Below, in pieces: positions 33,324 through 41,416 of a stretch of 64,000 nucleotides of DNA. The notes beneath the pieces are model-generated. The model was not told the origin of the DNA. It saw only the letters and a program-made list of their open reading frames with translations, and searched no databases. This DNA comes from Zobellia uliginosa. GTDB taxonomy: Bacteria > Bacteroidota > Bacteroidia > Flavobacteriales > Flavobacteriaceae. Position 1 is the stretch's first letter, and each line of letters opens with the position of its first letter. The translations under genes were made by a program, and so were the position numbers. The DNA is taken from assembly GCF_900156625.1 (NCBI RefSeq), contig NZ_FTOB01000003.1, positions 124,001 through 188,000 of the forward strand, written 5' to 3'.

Positions 33324-33869
33324 ATGAAAAAACTAAGTGTATTTCTAGTACTGGCGGTATTACCGTTTCTGGGCAGCTCTCAATCTATTTTCGATAAGTA
33401 CGATAATATGAAAGATGTAGGCTCTGTCACCATAAACAAGGGTATGATTCGATTGGCGGGCAATATTGCCGCCTTTGACGAAAGCGACCAAGATGCCCAA
33501 GATTTTGCCGATATCGCCCAAGGCTTAGAGGGGATTAGGGTATTTATTACGGAAGATGCCCGGATCTCCGAAGATATGGGGAAAACCGTAAAAAAATACT
33601 TGAAATCATCTTCATTGGAGGAGTTGATGAAGGTGAGGGATAAAGATGCCACGGTCAAATTTTATATTAAACAAGGTAGGGACGAAGACCATGTAAGTGA
33701 GCTTTTATTGTTCGTATCCGATATCAATAGCGATGAACTGGGCATCGATCATAGAAAATTCGAAAGCGTTTTGGTATCAATGACAGGCGATATCGACCTG
33801 AACAAAATCGGGGCCCTGACCAAAAAGATGGATCTTCCGAAAGAACTAAACGAGGTAGGGGAAAAGTAG
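33324..33869 (+). CDS. Secreted DUF4252 protein, copy 2
   Basis: A 181-residue paralogue of the preceding gene: signal peptide KKLSVFLVLAVLPFLGSSQ, then SIFDKYDNMKDVGSVTINKG, GIRVFITEDARISEDM, SSLEELMKVRDKDATVKFYI and MTGDIDLNKIGALTKKMDLP. The last segment is nearly the same as in copy 1 (LTGDIDLNKIGSLTKKMNLP), so the pair arose by tandem duplication. The 59-base gap contains short direct repeats of AATCATC/AATCAATC and no terminator. Function unknown. Confidence 0.85.
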   Translation: MKKLSVFLVLAVLPFLGSSQSIFDKYDNMKDVGSVTINKGMIRLAGNIAAFDESDQDAQDFADIAQGLEGIRVFITEDARISEDMGKTVKKYLKSSSLEELMKVRDKDATVKFYIKQGRDEDHVSELLLFVSDINSDELGIDHRKFESVLVSMTGDIDLNKIGALTKKMDLPKELNEVGEK

Positions 33870-33921
33870 TCGGGAAGCATCTGCTAAGGGAATACCTAAA
33901 TACAATTCAATATTCTAAAAT

Positions 33922-34464
33922 ATGTATATGAGAAAAATAACATGGGTCATGGCGGTACTGCTCCTGGGAATTACGAGTGCTTGCACTTCTACGCCTAGCC
34001 TGCAACAGTATTATGTTGCTAATTCGGAAAATCCCAATTTTTTGACCTTGGATCTACCGGTAGGCTTGTTGAACATTCAGAAAGCCCAATTGACCGAAGA
34101 ACAAAAGGAGGGATTAGGTTCCTTAAAAAAGCTGAACGTACTGGCCTTTAAAAAAACCGATGCCAATGCGGCCGATTTTCAGAAAGAGAAGGCGGTGATA
34201 AAGTCCATCTTAAAAAATGAAGACTTTACCGAGCTTATGAAAATGAACACCGAATTCGGTAAGGCAACCATAAAATACCTTGGTGATGACGATGCCATTG
34301 ATGAGGTGGTTATTTATGGGGATAATGAAGACAAAGGTTTTTTGGTCGTTCGCGTTTTGGGTAAAAATATGAACCCCGCTAGAATGGTCCAGTTCGTACA
34401 GGTCTTGGAAAAGTCTGATTATCAAGGGGGAGAACTTTCAAAGATAGCCGAATTTATGAAGTGA
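33922..34464 (+). CDS. DUF4252-like lipoprotein, copy 3
   Basis: A 180-residue divergent third member, but a lipoprotein: the signal is VMAVLLLGITSACTSTP (Cys about residue 21). The mature part keeps the domain's rhythm (FLTLDLPVGLLNIQ, NEDFTELMKMNTEFGKATIK, DEVVIYGDNEDKGFLVVRVL) but lacks the GDIDLNKIG block of the other two. Soluble and lipid-anchored members encoded together suggest they act as a set in the envelope. Start could also be the ATG at 33928. A terminator closes the operon at 34489. Confidence 0.78.
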   Translation: MYMRKITWVMAVLLLGITSACTSTPSLQQYYVANSENPNFLTLDLPVGLLNIQKAQLTEEQKEGLGSLKKLNVLAFKKTDANAADFQKEKAVIKSILKNEDFTELMKMNTEFGKATIKYLGDDDAIDEVVIYGDNEDKGFLVVRVLGKNMNPARMVQFVQVLEKSDYQGGELSKIAEFMK

Positions 34465-34488
34465 AAAAGCAAACAGATTCAACTAAAA

Positions 34489-34522
34489 AAAACAAACCAA
34501 AGTCCATGGTTTGTTTTTTTTT
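34489..34522 (+). terminator. Terminator of the sigma/DUF4252 operon
   Basis: A 9-bp perfect stem (AACAAACCA 34491-34499, TGGTTTGTT 34507-34515) followed by a run of T to 34522. Confidence 0.88.
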
Positions 34523-34608
34523 GACAAAATTTAAAATTTTAAGTGACTTTTAGAAAAATGGAGTGTCTTACAGAATATAGCACTAACCTAAGATAAAGAG
34601 AAACTATT

Positions 34609-35424
34609 ATGGAACAAGCGGAAGTATGGATGAACAAAGGCATTGATTTTGCCGTCGAATACGGGCCAAAGGTATTGGGCGCAATATTAATTTACCTAAT
34701 CGGCTCGTGGGTCATTAAGAAGATTATGGGAGTGCTGAGAAAAGGTATGGCCCGTAAAAGTTATGACGAGTCGTTGCAACAGTTTTTGTTGAGCTTGGTC
34801 CAATGGACCATGACTATTTTCTTGATCATCATGGTAATTTCCAAATTGGGAGTTGAAACCACCAGTTTTGCCGCTATTATAGCCGCTGCCGGTTTGGCCA
34901 TAGGTCTTGCCTTGCAAGGCTCATTGTCGAATTTTGCGGGAGGGGTTTTGCTTATTATATTCAAACCTTATCGTATAGGGGATTTGATCGAGGCGCAAGG
35001 TTTATTGGGTGTTGTGAAAGAAATAGAAATTTTCACGACCAAAATAGTAACGCCTGACAATAAATTGGCCATTATACCCAACGGGGCAATGGCTAACGGA
35101 AATATCGTCAACTACACCGCAGAAGGTAAAATGAGGGTCGATACGACCATAGGGGTAGGTTACGGGGAAGATATAAAAATGGCAAAAGAGGTTTTACTCA
35201 ATGTACTTACCTCAGACCCCAAGGTTTTAAAAGATCCGGCACCATCGGTGAACGTTTCGGAATTGGCCGACAGTTCGGTAAACTTTGCGGTACGTCCGTT
35301 CTGTAAGCCAGAAGATTACTGGGATGTATATTTCGGAACCTTGGAAAACTGTAAGCTTGCTCTTGATAAGGCTGGAATTGAAATTCCTTACCCACATCAG
35401 GTTGAAATACAAAGAAAAGGATAA
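34609..35424 (+). CDS. mscS: Small-conductance mechanosensitive channel MscS
   Basis: A 271-residue inner-membrane channel that opens on membrane tension to release solutes after osmotic downshift. It has the three-helix E. coli MscS-type layout: TM1 (VLGAILIYLIGSWVIKKIM), TM2 (LVQWTMTIFLIIMVISKLG) and the pore helix TM3, with its Ala/Gly packing pattern (AAIIAAAGLAIGLALQGSLS), followed by NFAGGVLLIIFKPYRIGDLI. The cytoplasmic beta domain (VVKEIEIFTTKIVTPDNK, IIPNGAMANGNIVNYT) and the C-terminal vestibule are complete. Monocistronic, with a terminator on each side. Confidence 0.95.
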   Translation: MEQAEVWMNKGIDFAVEYGPKVLGAILIYLIGSWVIKKIMGVLRKGMARKSYDESLQQFLLSLVQWTMTIFLIIMVISKLGVETTSFAAIIAAAGLAIGLALQGSLSNFAGGVLLIIFKPYRIGDLIEAQGLLGVVKEIEIFTTKIVTPDNKLAIIPNGAMANGNIVNYTAEGKMRVDTTIGVGYGEDIKMAKEVLLNVLTSDPKVLKDPAPSVNVSELADSSVNFAVRPFCKPEDYWDVYFGTLENCKLALDKAGIEIPYPHQVEIQRKG

Positions 35425-35454
35425 TCGCTACTTAAACACTAACCATTATCCCCC

Positions 35455-35485
35455 CAAAAAGGCCGCAATTTGCGGCCTTTTTTTG
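35455..35485. terminator. Terminator between mscS and purB
   Basis: A GC-rich stem AAGGCCGCAA / TTGCGGCCTT at 35459-35479 with A5 before and T7 after it. It can stop transcription from both mscS and the convergent purB. Confidence 0.9.
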
Positions 35486-35505
35486 TTAGGGGATTTATTG
35501 AATTT

Positions 35506-36849
35506 TTAAATTCCGGTATAGTTGCTCGGTGTAATTACCTTAAGCTCTTGTTTGATTTCTTCAGAAACCTCAAGTGTATCGATAAAATCGGCAATGGAAT
35601 TCTGGTCTATTTTGGCATTGGTACGGGTGAGCCCCTTTAATGCTTCGTAAGGGTTGGGGTAGCCTTCCCTTCGTAAGATCGTCTGAATAGCTTCGGCTAC
35701 TACGGCCCAGTTGTTTTCAAGGTCTTGCTCGAATTTCTCTTTGTTCAACAAGAGTTTGTTCAATCCTTTTAATGTAGACTGAAATGCGATTACCGTATGG
35801 GCAAAGGGCATTCCGGCGTTCCTAAGAACCGTACTGTCGGTCAGGTCGCGTTGCAATCGAGATACCGGTAATTTGGCCGATAGGTGCTCAAAGAGGGCAT
35901 TTGCTATACCTAAGTTACCTTCGGAATTTTCAAAATCTATGGGGTTTACCTTGTGCGGCATGGCCGATGATCCAACTTCACCTTTTTTGATGCGTTGTTT
36001 AAAATAATCCATTGAAACATAGGTCCAGAAATCCCGGTCTAAATCAAGAATTATGGTATTGATCCGTTTTAAGGTATCGAACAGGGCGGCCATATGGTCG
36101 TAGTGTTCAATTTGTGTGGTAGGGAAGGAGTGGTGCAGCCCTAGTTTTTCTTGTACAAACCGAGTTCCAAAAGCTTTCCAGTCAATGGAAGGATAGGCGA
36201 CCTTGTGTGCGTTGTAATTTCCTGTAGCACCTCCAAATTTGGCGGCACAGGAGATATCGTTCAAGAGGTTGAACTGTTCTTTTAAGCGTACGGCAAAAAC
36301 CTCTATTTCCTTACCGAGCCGGGTTGGTGATGCCGGTTGTCCGTGTGTTCGTGCCAACATGGGGATGTCGGCCCATTCTTTGGACAACTCCTCGATTTTG
36401 TTCAACAAGGCGGTGTATTCGGGTACGTATACTTCATTTGTAGCCTCTTTGATAGAGAGTGGAATGGCCGTGTTATTGATGTCTTGGGAGGTGAGTCCGA
36501 AGTGAATGAACTCTTTATGGGCCGATAGGCCTAATTTATCAAAAGCACTCTTGATAAAGTATTCCACCGCTTTTACGTCGTGATTGGTGGTTTTTTCTAT
36601 TTCTTTGATTTCTTGTGCGTCGGCCGTATCAAAATTGATATAGATTTCGCGTAGCGCCTCAAATTTGCCGTGGTCGAACCCAGAAAGTTGGGGTAATGGA
36701 ATTTCGCACAGGGCTATAAAATATTCGATTTCAACCCGTACTCTGTACTTGATTAGGGCTTCCTCCGAAAAAAATGGTGCCAATGGTTCTGTTTTACTTC
36801 TGTAGCGCCCATCTATAGGCGAAATAGCGTTCAAAGCGTTTAGCGACAT
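35506..36849 (-). CDS. purB: Adenylosuccinate lyase
   Basis: Catalyses two fumarate-releasing steps of purine synthesis: SAICAR to AICAR and adenylosuccinate to AMP. It has 447 residues of the fumarase/aspartase superfamily in the E. coli-like subgroup (LNAISPIDGRYRSKTEPLAP at the N-terminus). Active-site blocks are EKTTNHDVKAVEYF, HFGLTSQDINNTA, MLARTHGQPASPTRLGKEIE and the signature GSSAMPHKVNPIDFEN with the catalytic Ser. A minus-strand -7 box TATCTTTG lies at 36889-36882, about 30 bases before the ATG. It is followed upstream by the helical-repeat gene on the same strand. Confidence 0.97.
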   Translation of the reverse strand: MSLNALNAISPIDGRYRSKTEPLAPFFSEEALIKYRVRVEIEYFIALCEIPLPQLSGFDHGKFEALREIYINFDTADAQEIKEIEKTTNHDVKAVEYFIKSAFDKLGLSAHKEFIHFGLTSQDINNTAIPLSIKEATNEVYVPEYTALLNKIEELSKEWADIPMLARTHGQPASPTRLGKEIEVFAVRLKEQFNLLNDISCAAKFGGATGNYNAHKVAYPSIDWKAFGTRFVQEKLGLHHSFPTTQIEHYDHMAALFDTLKRINTIILDLDRDFWTYVSMDYFKQRIKKGEVGSSAMPHKVNPIDFENSEGNLGIANALFEHLSAKLPVSRLQRDLTDSTVLRNAGMPFAHTVIAFQSTLKGLNKLLLNKEKFEQDLENNWAVVAEAIQTILRREGYPNPYEALKGLTRTNAKIDQNSIADFIDTLEVSEEIKQELKVITPSNYTGI

Positions 36850-36953
36850 AATGTTGTATAAGGTTGATTTTCGAAAAAAAGCAAAGATACCTTATGAGGG
36901 CTAGTTTTAAAAGGTTTTTAGGTGTCTTGTGCTAAAAAGTTGTAGTTAAAAAG

Positions 36954-37541
36954 TTAATAACTCGGTTTTTGGGCCGACAACTTCTTTAACTTGGCCAAAA
37001 TTTCCCTCGCCCTGGCTTGATATGCGGCACTTCCCTCTGGGTAATTTTGTTCTAAGGTCATTTTCAGTTCGGGGTGGATCCACGGATATCTCTGGCCGAG
37101 TAGCCATAATGAGGTCATGGAATAGGCTTTGGCCGCTACTTTGTGCTCTCCTATCAACCAATCGAAACATGCTGCGGTTACGCGTTCAAGTTGCGTTTCG
37201 GTCATAATCGTCTGCAGTTCGTTTTTTTGTCTTGAAAAATAGGTTTTGGTCAAAAATTCACAAATTTTGGCAAGAGGCCGTACGGCGGACTCAAAATGTA
37301 CCCTGCCAAGATTGGCGGTAAACATATCTAAATGGGGGTAAAGAAAGGGAAGGTTTTCTTTAGCCGTAAATTCCAAGACCCAGCAGGCCCTATTGGATAT
37401 AGGGTCGTCTATCTCAAAGGCAATATTGAGCAAAGGCTTTACCAATTGCGGATTTGTAGTGACCAAAAGTGCCATTTCACCCCGTTTTTCGCGTGAGTGG
37501 TTTACGTAGTCTAGGGATCGATACAGCTCCTTTTCTGTCAT
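36954..37541 (-). CDS. Helical-repeat (HEAT-like) protein of unknown function
   Basis: A 195-residue all-helical protein with HEAT/ARM-like segments (LVKPLLNIAFEIDDPISNRA, CWVLEFTAKENLPFLYPHLD, AAKAYSMTSLWLLGQRYPWI). No catalytic motif, signal peptide or membrane helix. In Bacteroidota such proteins next to purB may carry the lyase name, but the sequence has none of the lyase motifs. It starts 24 bases after cobB's stop, so cobB, this gene and possibly purB may be co-transcribed. A scaffold or adaptor role is a guess from fold type only. Confidence 0.7.
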   Translation of the reverse strand: MTEKELYRSLDYVNHSREKRGEMALLVTTNPQLVKPLLNIAFEIDDPISNRACWVLEFTAKENLPFLYPHLDMFTANLGRVHFESAVRPLAKICEFLTKTYFSRQKNELQTIMTETQLERVTAACFDWLIGEHKVAAKAYSMTSLWLLGQRYPWIHPELKMTLEQNYPEGSAAYQARAREILAKLKKLSAQKPSY

Positions 37542-37565
37542 TTGAGATTGTGGGTGTTAGTGTAA

Positions 37566-38258
37566 TTAAATCGATTCGATAAGGTTGCGCACCAAATCGG
37601 GAACACCTTCTACCGCGGTTTTGGCTATAACGGTAAGATGGTTGTAGTGGTTTTCGGGAACACTGGGTCTTGGGTCGACAAAATAAATAGGAACATGCTC
37701 CTGTGCATAGTCGATAAGGCTCGCTGCAGGATATACTTGCATTGATGTACCGATAATGATAAGGATGTCGGCATTTTGGGTAGCAATGGCCGCTTGTTCC
37801 AAAAGGGGAACGGCTTCGCCGAACCAAACGATATGCGGTCGCAACTGATGACCTTTTTCACAGCGGTCCCCTAAATTGAGGTCCTTGGTCCAATCGAGGA
37901 CGTGGTTTTCATTTCCGGTACTTCGTACTTTGAGTAATTCCCCGTGAAGGTGAATTATGTTTGAGCTGCCTGCCCTTTCGTGAAGATCATCTACGTTCTG
38001 GGTAACGATGGTAACATCGAATAGTTTTTCAAGATCGACCAAGGCCTTATGGGCCAGGTTGGGCTTTACCTGTTGAAGTTGTCGTCGCCTTTGGTTGTAG
38101 AAATTGAGAACGAGTTCCGGATTCTTGGCAAAACCCTGGGGCGAAGCGACTTCCATAACGTCGTGCCCTTCCCATAGTCCACCTGCATCCCTAAAGGTAT
38201 TTATGCCGCTTTCCGCACTCATTCCGGCGCCGGTCAAAATCGTAATTCTTTTCTTCAT
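37566..38258 (-). CDS. cobB: Sirtuin NAD-dependent lysine deacylase (CobB-like)
   Basis: A 230-residue sirtuin that removes acyl groups from lysines using NAD+. Motifs: GAGMSAESGI, TFRDAGGLW, TQNVDDLHERAG and the catalytic His105 in HLHGELL. Tyr54 and Arg57 (FYNQRRR) match the class III pair that recognises the carboxylate of succinyl or malonyl lysine, so desuccinylase activity is likely, as in E. coli CobB. The whole protein has one cysteine (C133), so the four-Cys zinc ribbon of most sirtuins is missing; the region reads GDRCEKGHQLRPHIVWFGE. This appears to be a zinc-free subgroup rather than damage, because the fold core is intact. Confidence 0.93.
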   Translation of the reverse strand: MKKRITILTGAGMSAESGINTFRDAGGLWEGHDVMEVASPQGFAKNPELVLNFYNQRRRQLQQVKPNLAHKALVDLEKLFDVTIVTQNVDDLHERAGSSNIIHLHGELLKVRSTGNENHVLDWTKDLNLGDRCEKGHQLRPHIVWFGEAVPLLEQAAIATQNADILIIIGTSMQVYPAASLIDYAQEHVPIYFVDPRPSVPENHYNHLTVIAKTAVEGVPDLVRNLIESI

Positions 38259-38293
38259 CGTTATAAAAATAGAGTTTTTATTATATTCGATAT

Positions 38294-38950
38294 ATGGTTA
38301 AAGAAGAACTTCTCGAATATCTGGAAAATTTTATTTCAGAGGAACGAAAACAACGGTTTTTGGAAATATTGGAAGACCGTACAAAATTACTAACGGTAGC
38401 TATTGAAGATGTGTACCAATTGCACAATACCAGTGCCGTCATCCGCAGTTGTGAGGTGTTCGGCATTCAGGAGGCGCATGTAATAGAATCTAGGTACGGT
38501 AAGCGATTAGACGACAAAATCGCTATGGGCGCCCAGCAGTGGGTAGATGTACACAGGTATAAGAGCACGAACGAGTGTATACAAAAGCTGAAAGCGGACG
38601 GGTACAAGGTCATTGCGACTACCCCCCACAACGATTCCCATTTTTTAGAAGATTTTGAAATAGAGGGAAAGACGGCATTTTTGTTCGGTACGGAGCGCAC
38701 AGGCTTGAGTCAAGAGGCTATGGAGCAGAGTGACGGTTTTTTAAAGATACCGATGTTGGGCTTTACCGAAAGTTTGAATATATCGGTTTCTGCGGCCATT
38801 ATTTTACAGCACTTGGCCGTAAAGCTAAGGGCTACTGACCTCCCGTGGCAGTTGAGCGATGCGGAAAAATTGCAAAAACGACTTGACTGGACGAAAAAAT
38901 CGATTAAAAGTATTGATGATATTTTGAAGCGGTACGAAGTGGAGGGATAG
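38294..38950 (+). CDS. trmH: tRNA (Gm18) 2'-O-methyltransferase TrmH
   Basis: A 218-residue SpoU-family methyltransferase with an alpha/beta trefoil knot. Motif 1 is NTSAVIRSCEVFGI (with the catalytic Arg), motif 2 LFGTERTGLS and motif 3 IPMLGFTESLNISVSAAIIL. The N- and C-terminal extensions (ERKQRFLEILEDRTKLLTV; RLDWTKKSIKSIDDIL) fit TrmH, which 2'-O-methylates G18 in the tRNA D-loop, better than rRNA enzymes such as RlmB. Divergent from cobB with a 35-base gap. A weak hairpin (ACAATA/TATTGT, 38994-39016) followed by T7 may end the transcript. Confidence 0.9.
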   Translation: MVKEELLEYLENFISEERKQRFLEILEDRTKLLTVAIEDVYQLHNTSAVIRSCEVFGIQEAHVIESRYGKRLDDKIAMGAQQWVDVHRYKSTNECIQKLKADGYKVIATTPHNDSHFLEDFEIEGKTAFLFGTERTGLSQEAMEQSDGFLKIPMLGFTESLNISVSAAIILQHLAVKLRATDLPWQLSDAEKLQKRLDWTKKSIKSIDDILKRYEVEG

Positions 38951-39060
38951 ATAAATACATATAGTATGGGATGAGTTTTTCCTGGTTTGGGGGACAATAG
39001 TCTTTTTTTATATTGTTTTTTTGGTATATTATGTCTTATAACCAATGAATTATATGTGAG

Positions 39061-39588
39061 ATGTATATCATGCTTTATATTGTTGTAGGTGTTGCTGTAT
39101 TAATTTTGATATTGGCACTTGTAGCTCCCAAAACCTACGAAGTGAACAGAACCATTGAAATTGCCAAACCGCGACAAGAGGTTTTCGAGTATTTGAAATC
39201 TCTTAAAAAGATGGACGAATGGTCTCCTTGGGCCAAGAAAGACCCAAATATGGAGAAAAAATTTATGGGAAACGATGGAGAGGTAGGTTGTACCAATTAT
39301 TGGAAGGGAAACAAAGAAGTAGGGGAAGGAGAGCAGGAAGTGGTCCGTATGGTTGATGGGGAACGAATAGAGTCTGAATTGCGCTTTTTAAAACCGTTTA
39401 AGTCTACTTCCGATTGTTATCTACAGCTCGATGATACCACTGATGGAAATACCTCGGTAACTTGGGGTTTTTCGGGGAATCACAAGTTTCCTATGAATAT
39501 TATGATGATTTTTATGAGCATGGATAAAGCTGTGGGTAAAGATTTTGAAGAGGGCCTACAAAACATAAAGACCAATCTTGAAGCTTAG
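39061..39588 (+). CDS. Membrane-anchored SRPBCC (polyketide cyclase-like) protein
   Basis: A 175-residue protein with an N-terminal transmembrane helix (LYIVVGVAVLILILALVAP) and a START/SRPBCC lipid-binding-fold domain: YEVNRTIEIAKPRQEVFEYL, MDEWSPWAKKDPNMEKKF, then TSVTWGFSGNH. The family binds hydrophobic ligands in a helix-grip cavity; no ligand can be named. Many flavobacterial genomes carry such single-gene units. Terminated by the hairpin at 39612. Confidence 0.82.
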   Translation: MYIMLYIVVGVAVLILILALVAPKTYEVNRTIEIAKPRQEVFEYLKSLKKMDEWSPWAKKDPNMEKKFMGNDGEVGCTNYWKGNKEVGEGEQEVVRMVDGERIESELRFLKPFKSTSDCYLQLDDTTDGNTSVTWGFSGNHKFPMNIMMIFMSMDKAVGKDFEEGLQNIKTNLEA

Positions 39589-39611
39589 CTTCTTATATCA
39601 CTCAGTTGTAA

Positions 39612-39643
39612 AAAAAAAGCCCCTGATCAAAGGGGCTTTTTTT
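39612..39643. terminator. Bidirectional terminator
   Basis: An 11-bp stem (AAAAAGCCCCT 39614-39624, AGGGGCTTTTT 39631?-39641 region) with a GATCAA loop. A-run upstream and T-run downstream, between the convergent SRPBCC and amylase genes. Confidence 0.88.
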
Positions 39644-39650
39644 ATAAGGC

Positions 39651-41366
39651 TTATTCTTTGTGTTCTAAAAGTGCGATGTTATAGTCGTTTTCAAGAATCA
39701 CCTTTCCGTTTTGTACCACGACTTCGGTATCGGAATAGGCGTCGTATAATTTGGTTCCATCTCCGAAAAAGCCTTTGACCCAAAGCGATTTTTTGCCTTT
39801 GGGGAGGTCGAGCCCGATAACCACTTTATCCTTTATATCGCCTTCGGCATAACTGCGGCTAAAAACATAAGGGCTTTTACCCAGTCTTTTATGAATGCCT
39901 GCCCCAACGGCCAAATGCTTCCTTCTGAACGTACCCAATTTCTTCCAATGTTCAAAGATTTCTTTGGTTTTGGGCAGAGTGTCGAGCTCTTCCCAATTCA
40001 TGAACGAACGCAATGAAGCATCGCCTTGTACGGGATTGTCCTCGGTACCTGTTACGGTGAGGCTACGGGCGGTTTCGTCTCCGTAATAAATTTGGGAGGC
40101 CCCAGGTGTAAGCATTAAGATATTCGCGGCCCTGATAGGGTCTTTGCGTTCAATGTCGTATGGATGTCCATCATCATGGGAGGTCAGGTAGTTGACCACA
40201 CTTTTTCCGTTTAGTTGTGAGCGTAGTATTTTGTCGTATTTGCGGAAAATCGATTCATAATCCTTCTTGGCATCTTCCTTCAGTTCAAAGTTGATAAGGC
40301 TTTTGAATCCATGGGCAAAGTAATCTACTTTTTTGTCTTTGAAATCGAATTCCCTTCCGTTGGAAATCCCGTAGTTATAAACTTCGCCTACCATATAGAA
40401 GGGCTGGTCGTCCAGCACTTTATCGGGATGCATTTTTTTCCAATTCTCAAAGGCAAAGGAAGCTTCTTTATAGAGTTCCGACCAAGCGTTTTCGTTTACG
40501 TGCTTTACGGTGTCTACCCTAAAACCGTCTATACCGAGGTGGTTTACGTAATCGGTGAGCCATTTGATGATGTAGTAACGGGGTGCCCTTGGGTATCCCG
40601 TACGTTCAAAGAAAAGTTGTAGTTCGTCTAGTTCTTGGCTAAGTCGGCCTTCTTCCTTCCATTTGGCCAAAAGGGCATCGGGGAGTTCGACCGCTTCGTT
40701 CGATTCGGTTCTAACATCGGGTAGATTTTCTACCAGTGTACACTCGACCGTGGTTTCATAAGAGGTAAAGTCACATGTGGGGGAGGTTCGTATCCATTCT
40801 TCGGGCCACGCCTCGTCTTCGTCGGTAACGGGGCCTGTATGGTTGAGTACCACATCCATCAACACACGAATACCGTGCTTATGGGCTGTTTTCACCATTT
40901 TTTCCAAATCTTTTCGCGTGCCGAAATTGGGGTCAAGGGCCGTCCAATCCTTGGTCCAGTAGCCATGATAGGCATAGGTGTTACCAGTGCCTTCATCGGT
41001 ACTTCCGTGAACTTGTTCTACTACGGGCGTAAACCAAATGGCATTGATGCCAAGGTCGGAAAAATAACCTTCCTCTATTTTTTTGGTGATGCCTTGTATA
41101 TCACCGCCCATAAACCCTCTTAAGGGTCCCGTAGGTTCCGTTCTGTCGTAGTTTAGGTCGTTTTCGGTAGTCCCGTTATTGAACCTGTCCGTCAATAAAA
41201 AATAGATATTGGCCGCTTCCCAGGTGAATGGAAGATTCTTTGTAGGTTCAACATGGGTAGCAATCGAATCGGTCTTAACGGGTACCTCTTCTATAATTTC
41301 TTTTCGCTCTTCCTTACAAGCGATAAAAATCGAAAGAACAACAACCGCGTAGAGCAGTCTTTTCAT
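39651..41366 (-). CDS. GH13 alpha-amylase lipoprotein (MalS-like)
   Basis: A 571-residue surface or periplasmic amylase that cleaves alpha-1,4-glucans. The lipoprotein signal is LLYAVVVLSIFIACKEE (Cys17). GH13 regions: VLMDVVLNHTG (I), GFRVDTVKHV (II, nucleophile Asp), VGEVYNYG (III, acid Glu), YLTSHDDG (IV, transition-state Asp). The long insertion between regions I and II, with paired Cys (SPTCDFTSYETTVECTLVE), recalls subfamily GH13_19 (E. coli periplasmic MalS). No susC/susD, maltose regulator or other glucan gene is next to it, so it is not in a polysaccharide utilisation locus here. The C-terminal beta domain is complete. Confidence 0.92.
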   Translation of the reverse strand: MKRLLYAVVVLSIFIACKEERKEIIEEVPVKTDSIATHVEPTKNLPFTWEAANIYFLLTDRFNNGTTENDLNYDRTEPTGPLRGFMGGDIQGITKKIEEGYFSDLGINAIWFTPVVEQVHGSTDEGTGNTYAYHGYWTKDWTALDPNFGTRKDLEKMVKTAHKHGIRVLMDVVLNHTGPVTDEDEAWPEEWIRTSPTCDFTSYETTVECTLVENLPDVRTESNEAVELPDALLAKWKEEGRLSQELDELQLFFERTGYPRAPRYYIIKWLTDYVNHLGIDGFRVDTVKHVNENAWSELYKEASFAFENWKKMHPDKVLDDQPFYMVGEVYNYGISNGREFDFKDKKVDYFAHGFKSLINFELKEDAKKDYESIFRKYDKILRSQLNGKSVVNYLTSHDDGHPYDIERKDPIRAANILMLTPGASQIYYGDETARSLTVTGTEDNPVQGDASLRSFMNWEELDTLPKTKEIFEHWKKLGTFRRKHLAVGAGIHKRLGKSPYVFSRSYAEGDIKDKVVIGLDLPKGKKSLWVKGFFGDGTKLYDAYSDTEVVVQNGKVILENDYNIALLEHKE

Positions 41367-41416
41367 ATGAAATCTATTTTCCCTAAAGCTATAAAATGCT
41401 ATGGGAAATAGAAAAT

